Source: Bdellovibrio sp.
Lineage (GTDB): Bacteria; Bdellovibrionota; Bacteriovoracia; Bacteriovoracales; Bacteriovoracaceae
Length of the DNA stretch: 39,747 nt
Direction: 5' to 3'
Assembly (NCBI GenBank): GCA_022729855.1
Contig: DZBG01000011.1
Coordinates: 1 to 39,747 of the forward strand
Part shown: positions 16,243 to 22,388 of the stretch, piece after piece
Layout of the letters: every line of letters begins with the position of its first letter
Numbering within the stretch: the first letter of the stretch is position 1
Translations under genes and position numbers: made by a program
The notes under the pieces: generated by a model
The model's input: the letters and a program-made list of their open reading frames with translations, nothing else
Database searches by the model: none
What the model was told of the DNA's origin: nothing

Positions 16243-17477
16243 TAAGGAATCTCCTCAAGAATGAGATAGCCATTGATCTGCTTATAGGTCTTCTCTGTGG
16301 TTTTTGATTTAAAAAGGTGCTTAAGAATAGGAATTTGATTCAAGAAGGGGATCGACTGATCCTGCTCACCTTGAGTTTGAAAACCAATTTGAAAAATCTT
16401 AGCTGGTTCATCAGGATGAACTAAAACCGTTGAGATTTCTTTTGAACCAGAAATAGAATTGGCCACGGGACGAGAAAATTCCGTTTCGTATTTGACGAGT
16501 ATTTTTCCGAAGGCCTCTTTAATTTCAGTCTTGATTCTGAGTCCTGCAAATCTCCAATCAATGGGTGCAATGATATTCGCTCCTTGAGTATTAATATTTT
16601 GATAGGGGATTTGTGAGCCAATTTCAATGAGCTGCGGATGACCAAGGTTAATAATTAAATCTGGTTCGGCGAGAGTTGAGAGATCAAGATGGGTGTCTCT
16701 TAATTTAAATCTATTCTCATCTACAATTTTAGTAAGCCCATGAGCAAAGAGATCTTTCATTGAGATATCAATTTGATCAAGACCGGTTGAGATTTCTCGC
16801 CCATCAATGCGCTCAACCTGAACGAGCTTCATCTTTAAGCGGTAATTTTTTTGGAGCCAGCGAGATTGCCTGGCGATAAAGCTCACTGCAAATCTTTTCT
16901 CCATTTCTTTTAAAAATGAAAGGTCAGCTCCCTCGGGTGAGTAATCGCAGAGAATTTCTGAAAAATGAGACTGACATGAAACTTGTGAGAAACCAGCGCG
17001 GAAGAGTTTATGATAAACCATCCCAATAATATAATTACGAAGCTTAGGATTGATTTCTGATTTGAAAAAAACTTGATCGCCATTTTTCTTTTTAAGTTTA
17101 TGAATATAAAGATAGTCCTCAAGACTCTGAATCTGCCCTTCGACTATAATGATAGGACCTTGAATATTCACAGTAAGATCTAGAGGCTTGAGTGCCTCGG
17201 CCAATTGATAAGTTTGAAGATGTTTTTGCTTTGAGAGGACATAGATTTTGTACTCAGTTTTCTCGCTTCCATGCCATACGACCAAGTCTGAAAATCCGAC
17301 TTTTTTCCCTTTTAAGAGAATTTTGTGTCCCTTTGGGAAATATTTGTAAGAGAGAACATCGCTATTTCCGACGGAATACTTCTTCAAATTGGGGATTGTG
17401 AGCTCTTTTTGCTCTCCTTTGGCCAGAATCAGGTCATCGGCCATGGCAACGCAAGGCAAAATGATAAGAATACTCAA
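16242..17477 (-). CDS. Secretin of Tad type (CpaC/RcpA-like); start unresolved
   Basis: Outer-membrane secretin expected to form the pilus exit channel. The N-terminal pilus-assembly domain begins ILAKGEQKELTIPNLKKYSVG, a small BON-like domain follows (VEGQIQSLEDY), and the C-terminal beta domain ends with the secretin signature SIPFLNQIPILKHLF. The open frame runs to 17696, but its upstream part is antisense to the basic mini-protein gene at 17563. A hydrophobic signal-like stretch (IFLSILIILPCVAMA) precedes the mature domain, yet no ATG or GTG lies before it in frame. The TTG at 17477 is given as a provisional start. About 410 residues is near normal for CpaC. Confidence 0.8.
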   Translation of the reverse strand: MSILIILPCVAMADDLILAKGEQKELTIPNLKKYSVGNSDVLSYKYFPKGHKILLKGKKVGFSDLVVWHGSEKTEYKIYVLSKQKHLQTYQLAEALKPLDLTVNIQGPIIIVEGQIQSLEDYLYIHKLKKKNGDQVFFKSEINPKLRNYIIGMVYHKLFRAGFSQVSCQSHFSEILCDYSPEGADLSFLKEMEKRFAVSFIARQSRWLQKNYRLKMKLVQVERIDGREISTGLDQIDISMKDLFAHGLTKIVDENRFKLRDTHLDLSTLAEPDLIINLGHPQLIEIGSQIPYQNINTQGANIIAPIDWRFAGLRIKTEIKEAFGKILVKYETEFSRPVANSISGSKEISTVLVHPDEPAKIFQIGFQTQGEQDQSIPFLNQIPILKHLFKSKTTEKTYKQINGYLILEEIP

Positions 17478-17484
17478 GAAGATT

Positions 17485-17513
17485 TTGACAGAATGAAGAT
17501 CAGAGCTTAAATT
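17485..17513 (+). promoter_or_regulatory. Promoter for the basic mini-protein gene
   Basis: TTGACA (17485-17490), 17-nt spacer, TAAATT (17508-17513). The same -35/spacer/-10 combination is found before the tRNA-Arg gene (39145-39173). It lies over the 5' end of the secretin gene on the opposite strand. Confidence 0.5.
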
Positions 17514-17562
17514 GTCAGTCTTCGATAATAGAGAATTAATTCCAGTGATACAGGAGCTCAAT

Positions 17563-17691
17563 ATGGCATCTAGAACTAAAGTTACAGAAAACAGAAGAAA
17601 AGCTAAAGCACGTAAGTCTGGAGCTAAAAGAAAAGCTACAAACAGAAATAAAGGTACTACACCTAAGTTTGCTGTACACGCTGCTAAGTAA
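17563..17691 (+). CDS. Very basic 42-residue protein of unknown function
   Basis: A short gene with strong translation signals: GGAG six bases before the ATG, promoter upstream, and a TAA stop. The product is about one third Lys/Arg, has no acidic residue after Glu9, and reads from MASRTKVTENRR to the C-terminal GTTPKFAVHAAK. Composition is that of a nucleic-acid- or ribosome-binding peptide, such as small ribosomal or histone-H1-like proteins, but I cannot match it to a named family. It sits on the opposite strand inside the Tad cluster, between the small exported-protein gene and the secretin. It covers the apparent upstream extension of the secretin frame. I believe it is real because signals and composition agree. 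Confidence 0.75.
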   Translation: MASRTKVTENRRKAKARKSGAKRKATNRNKGTTPKFAVHAAK

Positions 17692-17707
17692 TTCATAAGA
17701 GACGTCC

Positions 17708-18010
17708 TTACGGTTGTTGAAAAACGATCAACGTTTCATTAATAAAATTTTTATCGACGGAGACCACTCTTAGGTCTCCGTTGTTTTTTGTGCATACTGA
17801 AAGCCTCTCAAAACTCTTCAATTCCTCACAATTCCCATTCGTTTGCTTCATAGAAATTAACATTCCCGGTATACGGTGATTTGTTTCTAAGAAACTCTTC
17901 ACATGTTTCGCATATTCCAATCCTTCTGGTGCTTCATAAAAAACAATAATGGGCGAGGCAAAACACATCTGAGTAAGGGTGATGGCCAATAAACTAAAAA
18001 TGAATTTCAT
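17708..18010 (-). CDS. Small exported protein in the Tad cluster, 100 aa
   Basis: The ATG at 18010 has an AGGAG ribosome site seven bases upstream; a TTG two codons earlier is ignored. A signal peptide ends near CFA-SP (about residue 19), giving a periplasmic protein of about 80 residues that starts IIVFYEAPEGLEYAKHVKSFL. Two cysteines (GNCEELK and SVCTKN) could pair. No family recognised. It overlaps the end of the preceding gene by 17 nt and so belongs to the pilus operon; it may be a pilus-associated periplasmic factor (inference). Confidence 0.65.
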   Translation of the reverse strand: MKFIFSLLAITLTQMCFASPIIVFYEAPEGLEYAKHVKSFLETNHRIPGMLISMKQTNGNCEELKSFERLSVCTKNNGDLRVVSVDKNFINETLIVFQQP

Positions 18011-18500
18011 GATCAATCTCCTGAGCTTGTCTCTTAGGAGTCCTAAGAGTGAAATCTTTTAAATAAGGAAGAATATTCCAATTAAGCGGGCGGCCTAAAA
18101 CTTTATGAGCATCTGCAATTGAGGTGAGAACCAAATAATGTTTTTTATCATCAAGGTTTTGATTCTCAGGAAGAGTTAAAAGTTTTGCTCTTACTTTTAT
18201 TCCACTTCCGGTTTGAGTGAGAAGAACATCTTTTCCTTCACTAAAAGAAGTCATGAGTTCACCTTCAATTATGACTTCAACTTCGTCAGCACTATTTATC
18301 TTCTGTTTACTCACATTGGGAGATGAGAAAAGCATAAAAAAGAAAATATTAGAGAGAATGATCGCTGTGATTATTTTTATTATTTTCTTAGCGTCGATAG
18401 CGCTTGTTTTTTTTGTACTTTTTTTCAAGTCGATCCCACTTTTGAGTAAAGCGAGAAATCTCATTTTTATTTTTATAAACATAGTAACGATGAATGGCAT
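17994..18500 (-). CDS. Single-span membrane protein in the Tad cluster, possibly CpaB-like
   Basis: A basic cytosolic N-terminus, one transmembrane helix (IIKIITAIILSNIFFFMLF, about residues 40-58) and a periplasmic domain of about 100 residues with the strand-rich segment EVEVIIEGELMTSFSEGKDVLL. By position and topology it could fill the role of CpaB/RcpC, the secretin-associated periplasmic protein, but no SAF-type motif is obvious. The start is uncertain. The ATG at 18500 has a perfect GGGGAGG ribosome site but overlaps the upstream gene by 113 nt; that site also encodes Trp-Gly-Gly there. Alternatives are the ATG at 18464 and a TTG at 18428 with GGGA. Confidence 0.6.
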   Translation of the reverse strand: MPFIVTMFIKIKMRFLALLKSGIDLKKSTKKTSAIDAKKIIKIITAIILSNIFFFMLFSSPNVSKQKINSADEVEVIIEGELMTSFSEGKDVLLTQTGSGIKVRAKLLTLPENQNLDDKKHYLVLTSIADAHKVLGRPLNWNILPYLKDFTLRTPKRQAQEIDHEIHF

Positions 18501-18591
18501 AAATACCTCCCCAGATTGAACTTAGAAAAAACATTCCGAATACCACTGCTAGAGTGACGCTGCCTTGCTGGCCATAATGGATTTTTTCCAT
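18388..18591 (-). CDS. Small pilin-like membrane protein, 67 aa
   Basis: From the ATG at 18591 the protein has a short charged leader (MEKIHYGQQG), a hydrophobic segment SVTLAVVFGMFFLSSIWGG and a very basic tail ending KKNKRYRR. Glycine followed at once by a hydrophobic stretch resembles a prepilin-peptidase site, so it may be a minor pilin-like subunit, although the usual Glu at +5 is absent. It overlaps the upstream gene by 43 nt and the downstream one by up to 113 nt. The ribosome site is weak, which lowers confidence in the exact start. Confidence 0.5.
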   Translation of the reverse strand: MEKIHYGQQGSVTLAVVFGMFFLSSIWGGIYAIHRYYVYKNKNEISRFTQKWDRLEKKYKKNKRYRR

Positions 18592-19130
18592 TTGGGTTGA
18601 AGGACCTTGAGTTCTGGTAGCTCGTAGCGAACGACTAGAACATAAGGTCTTGATGAAAATAATGAAGTCCATGTGCGATCTCTCATAAGGGCAACTCCCT
18701 TCATATTTCTTTTGAAGTTTCCATTGCTGTATTCAAAAGGAGTTCTATACAAAGACAGAGGAGTTGAGCACCCTTTACGTTTAAGACCTGCAAGAAATAC
18801 TAAATATGAAACAGTACGAACGGTTTGAAGTTTTTGGAGGGCCTGTTTCACTTTTGAAACTTTCATTGAGACACCTTGAAGACCTGGGATGATGGCCGTG
18901 ACGACTTGAACTTTGGTGGCATTATTGATGCCCCAGTTGAGTTGGCTCATATTGGCCCAATAGGATTCAGAAAGACCCAGAACTTCTTTAGTACAAAGAT
19001 TAAGACGAAGTTTTTGTCGGAGCTGGCGATGATGAAATTCGAGACGATAGGTAAGAAGGCTTAAAAGGAGAAAACTTATCCAAAGGACAAGGCTCGCTGT
19101 CAGAGAAATTTCACCGCGCTCATTATTCAT
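18549..19130 (-). CDS. Pilin-like / TadE-G-like protein, 193 aa
   Basis: Short leader MNNERG followed by EISLTASLVLWISFLLLSLL: a Gly-Glu junction next to a single transmembrane helix, as expected for a prepilin-peptidase substrate. The remaining 160 residues are periplasmic, basic, and contain two cysteines (NLCTKEV and KGCSTPL). Pseudopilins TadE/TadF of Tad systems share this size and plan, but sequence identity is not evident to me. Its ATG overlaps the stop of the preceding gene (ATGA), which ties it to the pilin operon. Confidence 0.6.
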   Translation of the reverse strand: MNNERGEISLTASLVLWISFLLLSLLTYRLEFHHRQLRQKLRLNLCTKEVLGLSESYWANMSQLNWGINNATKVQVVTAIIPGLQGVSMKVSKVKQALQKLQTVRTVSYLVFLAGLKRKGCSTPLSLYRTPFEYSNGNFKRNMKGVALMRDRTWTSLFSSRPYVLVVRYELPELKVLQPKWKKSIMASKAASL

Positions 19131-19396
19131 ATCTTGCCATCCAAAGGAAAGCTGAGAGAAAAAGATTGAAGATGGTAGCCGATGCTGACGGTTTGATTAT
19201 TTCTTCTCATGAGTGCTGAGCACTTAGCATTGATACGAAAGGTGCTGGTTTCATTATACTCAGTGGGTTTGAGCCTTAGTTCTACGGCTTCAACTGTGAG
19301 TTGATGGTAACAATCAATTTGGCGATAGAAAGCGACACTGGCACCAAGGCCCGCCATCAGAAAGGTGATGCCAGTGATCGTTTGAAGGATAGTCAT
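19127..19396 (-). CDS. Small membrane-anchored protein of the Tad cluster, 89 aa
   Basis: An N-terminal hydrophobic stretch (ITGITFLMAGLGASVAFY) followed by about 65 periplasmic residues with two cysteines (IDCYHQL, AKCSALM). It has no recognisable family. It lies four bases after the Flp pilin stop and overlaps the next gene by four bases, so it is translated with the pilus proteins. It may be a pseudopilin or an assembly factor; the leader lacks a clear prepilin-peptidase glycine. Confidence 0.6.
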   Translation of the reverse strand: MTILQTITGITFLMAGLGASVAFYRQIDCYHQLTVEAVELRLKPTEYNETSTFRINAKCSALMRRNNQTVSIGYHLQSFSLSFPLDGKI

Positions 19397-19399
19397 GGC

Positions 19400-19573
19400 C
19401 TAAATTTTGATCTCATTATTAATCTTGGCCTTCATTTCCGTAATATTCTTTTTGATCGAAGTTCCGAACTGATTCATGGCCCCTAGGCAGAGAATGCCCA
19501 CGACAGCAGTGATGATCATGTATTCCATCATTCCTTGTCCCTTTTGATTTTTCATTTTTTTTATAAATTTCAT
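19400..19573 (-). CDS. flp: Flp/Fap-type pilin subunit
   Basis: A 57-residue prepilin. Basic leader MKFIKKMKNQKG is followed by QGMMEYMIITAVVGIL. Cutting after the glycine of KG puts Glu at +5 and Tyr at +6, the G/xxxxEY hallmark of Flp pilins cleaved by the TadV/CpaA peptidase. The mature pilin would be about 45 residues with one hydrophobic helix and a Lys-rich tail. The ATG at 19573 follows AGGAGG by four bases, an exceptionally strong ribosome site consistent with high expression of a major pilin; the upstream in-frame ATG at 19609 is rejected. First gene of the minus-strand pilus operon. Confidence 0.88.
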   Translation of the reverse strand: MKFIKKMKNQKGQGMMEYMIITAVVGILCLGAMNQFGTSIKKNITEMKAKINNEIKI

Positions 19574-19675
19574 AAATCCTCCTATGGATGTGTGAGAAGG
19601 AGTTCCCATAAGTCTTGGAGAAAAGTCATTAGGCGAGGGGAGTAGTGGAGCGAAAAGTTCGGAATTGAAACTCTA

Positions 19676-19704
19676 TTGCTTCAAATTCACTGACATCGTA
19701 AAAT
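19676..19704 (+). promoter_or_regulatory. Leaderless-type promoter for the SPOR-domain gene
   Basis: TTGCTT (19676-19681), 17-nt spacer, TAAAAT (19699-19704), then six bases to the ATG at 19711. The bases before the ATG (ACTCCT) contain no ribosome binding site. Confidence 0.45.
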
Positions 19705-19710
19705 ACTCCT

Positions 19711-20322
19711 ATGGAAGAAAATAATCGCGTTATCGTTTTTGAGAAAAAAGAAATCATTTTGATTTTGATTTTTGTATTAGTCCTCTTAGTGACAAGTTTT
19801 ACTCTTGGAATTCGTTTCGGGAAAAAGCTTGGAGCAGACATTAATCCAGAAATGAAAAAAGAAGTGCCAACCACTGAGGTTGTGCTTGAGTCTCCTGCTG
19901 AAGAAGAGGCCAATAAGGCACTTTCTGAATCACAATCAACAAGTGATGAAGAAAAACTTCTGAAGCTGACTGAGCAATCAAAAGAAGAGTTAAGTAAAGA
20001 GCTTTCTAAATTTTCTGAAGAAAAAATGGAAAATACTGGGGCCATTACTGATCCAACAATGAAAACTGATAATTCAATGGTTGGAAAATTTACTGTGCAA
20101 TTAGGTTCATACAATACAGCAGATGAAGCAAAACAATTTGCTGAAGGTTTTACTGTAAGAGGCTATAGTCCGATTATTAACGAAGTACGTATTCCTGAGA
20201 AGGGTGTGTGGTACAGAGTGAGTTTAGGGATTTTTCAATCAGTAGATGAAGCTAAAAATTATATCAAAGCGGAGCAAAGTCTTTTCCAAGGTCAAGACTA
20301 CGTTATCAAAGAAATTCGCTAA
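19711..20322 (+). CDS. SPOR-domain membrane protein, 203 aa
   Basis: A short cytosolic N-terminus, one transmembrane helix (IILILIFVLVLLVTSFTLG, about residues 15-33), an acidic low-complexity periplasmic linker rich in Glu and Ser (residues 45-115), and a C-terminal SPOR domain (about 128-203: FTVQLGSYNTADEAKQFAEG ... WYRVSLGIFQSVDEAKNYI). SPOR domains bind glycan strands lacking stem peptides at the division septum, so a septal or cell-wall-remodelling role is likely (FtsN/DedD-like layout). Divergent from the Flp operon; monocistronic, with a hairpin at its 3' end shared with purB. Confidence 0.9.
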   Translation: MEENNRVIVFEKKEIILILIFVLVLLVTSFTLGIRFGKKLGADINPEMKKEVPTTEVVLESPAEEEANKALSESQSTSDEEKLLKLTEQSKEELSKELSKFSEEKMENTGAITDPTMKTDNSMVGKFTVQLGSYNTADEAKQFAEGFTVRGYSPIINEVRIPEKGVWYRVSLGIFQSVDEAKNYIKAEQSLFQGQDYVIKEIR

Positions 20323-20342
20323 CCCTTATTTGTTGTAAGGGT
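20322..20342. terminator. Hairpin at convergent ends of SPOR gene and purB
   Basis: Perfect 7-bp inverted repeat ACCCTTA (20322-20328) / TAAGGGT (20336-20342) with loop TTTGTTG, containing the purB stop codon. There is no T-run, so termination strength is uncertain. Confidence 0.4.
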
Positions 20343-21612
20343 AGCGAGTAAAAATTCTCTTAAAAATTTCATTTTCGTGTTTTAGATAAATCTCACTTAC
20401 ATTTAGTGGAAGAAAGTTTGCCGGAAGCTCAAGTGAGCTTGCGAGCTTTCCTTCAAATTCTTTCAGTGACTTTGATTCAAAGCTTGCGGCTTGAATAATA
20501 GCATAGAGTTCTTCACGAGTTTTCTTCCAAGTAGGAAGAAGTGAGTGAAGGATATAGCTTGAGGTGTATTTAAAATCCTCAGCAATTCTTTTTTCAATCA
20601 CAGGAGTATTGATCACAAGATCAGTAATCGTAGAAGTGAGTCTTCTCACTGCATAAGTCACGAGTCCAAAGGCATCTGGGAGATAGAGTCTCTCAGCACT
20701 TGAGTGAGAGATATCACGCTCATGCCATAACAGAGTATTTTCGTGGGCCACAACAGTGTGTGAACGAATAATACGTGATAAACCTGAAAGATTCTCTGCA
20801 GAAATTGGATTCTTCTTATGGGGCATGGTTGATGAGCCTTTCTGGCCCTTTTTAAATCCTTCCATCACTTCATTCACATCACTGCGGTGAAGATGACGAA
20901 TCTCAATAGCAAAGCGTTCTATGGCATTAGCAATTCCTGCATGAATCGATGTGAGTTTCGCTAGGTAGTCACGAGAGATGATCTGAGTGCTAAGGGGCTC
21001 GACTTTCAGATCAAGTTTCTCCATGACTAATTTCTCAATCTCAGGAGTCAGAATTGTATATGAACCTACTGCACCAGACATTTGCCCAGAGAGAGATTTA
21101 TTAAACTCAACAAGATCTTCATAGCGACGAGAAAATTCAGTGTAAGCAGATAAAAATTTATGAGAAAAACTTACGGGTTCAGCATACATTCCATGAGAGC
21201 GCCCCATCGAAGGAAGATCTTTCGTTTCTTCTGCTTTTTTTGCCAAAGCTTTTAGAAGTAATTCTAAATCTGCGAGTTCAATCTTAATTGAATCTTTTAA
21301 CTGTAAAGAAAGGGCCGTATCAATAATGTCTGAGCTTGTGCAACCAAAGTGAAAAAACTTTCCGGCTTCAGGAGTGACTTGTTCAGTGACCGAGCTACAA
21401 AATGCAATGATATCGTGGTGAGTAGTGGCCTCGATCTCACTGATGCGAAGAGGGTTAATCTCTATATTTTTAAACTCACCTGAGACATTGGGAATAATCT
21501 TTTTTTCTTCAAGGGCCTGAAGCAGCGCCATCTCTACTTTGAAAAAATAAGAAAACTTAGCATTTTCATGCCAAAGCTCTGCCACTTCTTTTACTTCGTA
21601 TCGTGCAATCAT
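20326..21612 (-). CDS. purB: Adenylosuccinate lyase
   Basis: Cleaves adenylosuccinate to AMP and SAICAR to AICAR in purine synthesis. The fumarase/aspartase superfamily signature GSSTMPHKKNP is at 259-269, with the catalytic Ser in this loop, and RSHGMYAEP at 138-146 supplies the conserved His. HFGCTSSDIIDTA near 88-100 is also diagnostic. At 428 residues it is the length of the shorter bacterial PurB class. Its ATG coincides with the stop codon of the barrel-protein gene upstream, so a housekeeping gene ends an envelope operon here. Three bases separate its stop from that of the convergent SPOR gene. Confidence 0.96.
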   Translation of the reverse strand: MIARYEVKEVAELWHENAKFSYFFKVEMALLQALEEKKIIPNVSGEFKNIEINPLRISEIEATTHHDIIAFCSSVTEQVTPEAGKFFHFGCTSSDIIDTALSLQLKDSIKIELADLELLLKALAKKAEETKDLPSMGRSHGMYAEPVSFSHKFLSAYTEFSRRYEDLVEFNKSLSGQMSGAVGSYTILTPEIEKLVMEKLDLKVEPLSTQIISRDYLAKLTSIHAGIANAIERFAIEIRHLHRSDVNEVMEGFKKGQKGSSTMPHKKNPISAENLSGLSRIIRSHTVVAHENTLLWHERDISHSSAERLYLPDAFGLVTYAVRRLTSTITDLVINTPVIEKRIAEDFKYTSSYILHSLLPTWKKTREELYAIIQAASFESKSLKEFEGKLASSLELPANFLPLNVSEIYLKHENEIFKRIFTRYPYNK

Positions 21613-22388
21613 TAGAAAAAGCTCCCAATCTCAAGGGCAATTGATCCCCAGCCCAGAGTTAATGAACGCTCACGAGTTCTTTCGTCTTGAACGGCCGGTC
21701 TCACAACACTTGCAAGATTATAAGAAAATTTCATTCCGTAGAAAAATGAAGTGCTCGAGCGTTTATGAATTCCATAATTTGTTGTGAGTCCGTAGCCTGT
21801 ATAATCCTGCTTTGCATACCCATCATTAAGCTGAATATAATTGGCAAAAACATCCACTGACTCAAACATATTTTCAGTTTCAAAAAAATCAAGAAGAAGT
21901 TTGAATCTATAGCCAACACCTAATCCTCCAGCAAGGATTGATTGTTTAGCATCATTGGGTCTTGGATTTCTTGCATCAGAACTTGGACTTGAGGTCGCAC
22001 TTGCTGTTGGGTTCTGGGTAATAGCATCAAACCGTGCTTGATGACGGAATAGCTGAAGGCCATACCAGTACTGAGAATAATTATCGGCCCTTCTCATATA
22101 AGAGAAATCGAGCCCTTGAATGGCTGTGAAATGTTCATAATCAAAAGACACATGTCCAGCAAGTGAGAGGCGATTGCGATCTTGCCCAGTCCAGCGTCTC
22201 TGATCTTTAATTCCTAGATCCGAATTAAGATCATAAATCATGGACTCATTACGCAGGTATTTTTCTTTCTTTTTGATAAGAATATCTTCAGCCGAAGGAT
22301 CTTTATCTGCATCCGATAGATCAAGTGCGCTTTGAGCGAAAACAGGGAGTGAGAGAATAAAGATAAGAAGGAGTAGAGTTGTTTTCAT
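21612..22388 (-). CDS. Exported, probably outer-membrane beta-barrel protein, 258 aa
   Basis: Signal peptide with FAQS cleavage region (residues 1-18). After an N-terminal charged stretch, the rest is made of alternating aromatic/hydrophobic strands (GHVSFDYEHFTAIQGLDFSYM, QYWYGLQLFRHQARF, GLGVGYRFKLLLDFF, SSTSFFYGMKFSYNL) and ends with SIALEIGSFF, a C-terminal Phe typical of BAM-inserted barrels. No family recognised. It is coupled to a TolC homologue upstream (stop and start overlap), so it may act with that channel. Confidence 0.72.
   Translation of the reverse strand: MKTTLLLLIFILSLPVFAQSALDLSDADKDPSAEDILIKKKEKYLRNESMIYDLNSDLGIKDQRRWTGQDRNRLSLAGHVSFDYEHFTAIQGLDFSYMRRADNYSQYWYGLQLFRHQARFDAITQNPTASATSSPSSDARNPRPNDAKQSILAGGLGVGYRFKLLLDFFETENMFESVDVFANYIQLNDGYAKQDYTGYGLTTNYGIHKRSSTSFFYGMKFSYNLASVVRPAVQDERTRERSLTLGWGSIALEIGSFF

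Noticed and set aside
17563-17691. Naming the 42-residue protein as a ribosomal protein such as bTHX or L34
   Set aside because: Basic composition fits, but the motifs of those families are not present, so no name was given.
17563-17696. Upstream extension of the secretin frame to 17696
   Set aside because: This part is antisense to the basic mini-protein gene, which has its own promoter and ribosome site; the extension adds hydrophobic sequence not seen in secretins.
19629-20114. 161-codon minus-strand Ser-rich ORF
   Set aside because: Antisense to the Glu-rich linker of the SPOR-domain protein; Ser/Phe richness is the complement of Glu/Lys codons.
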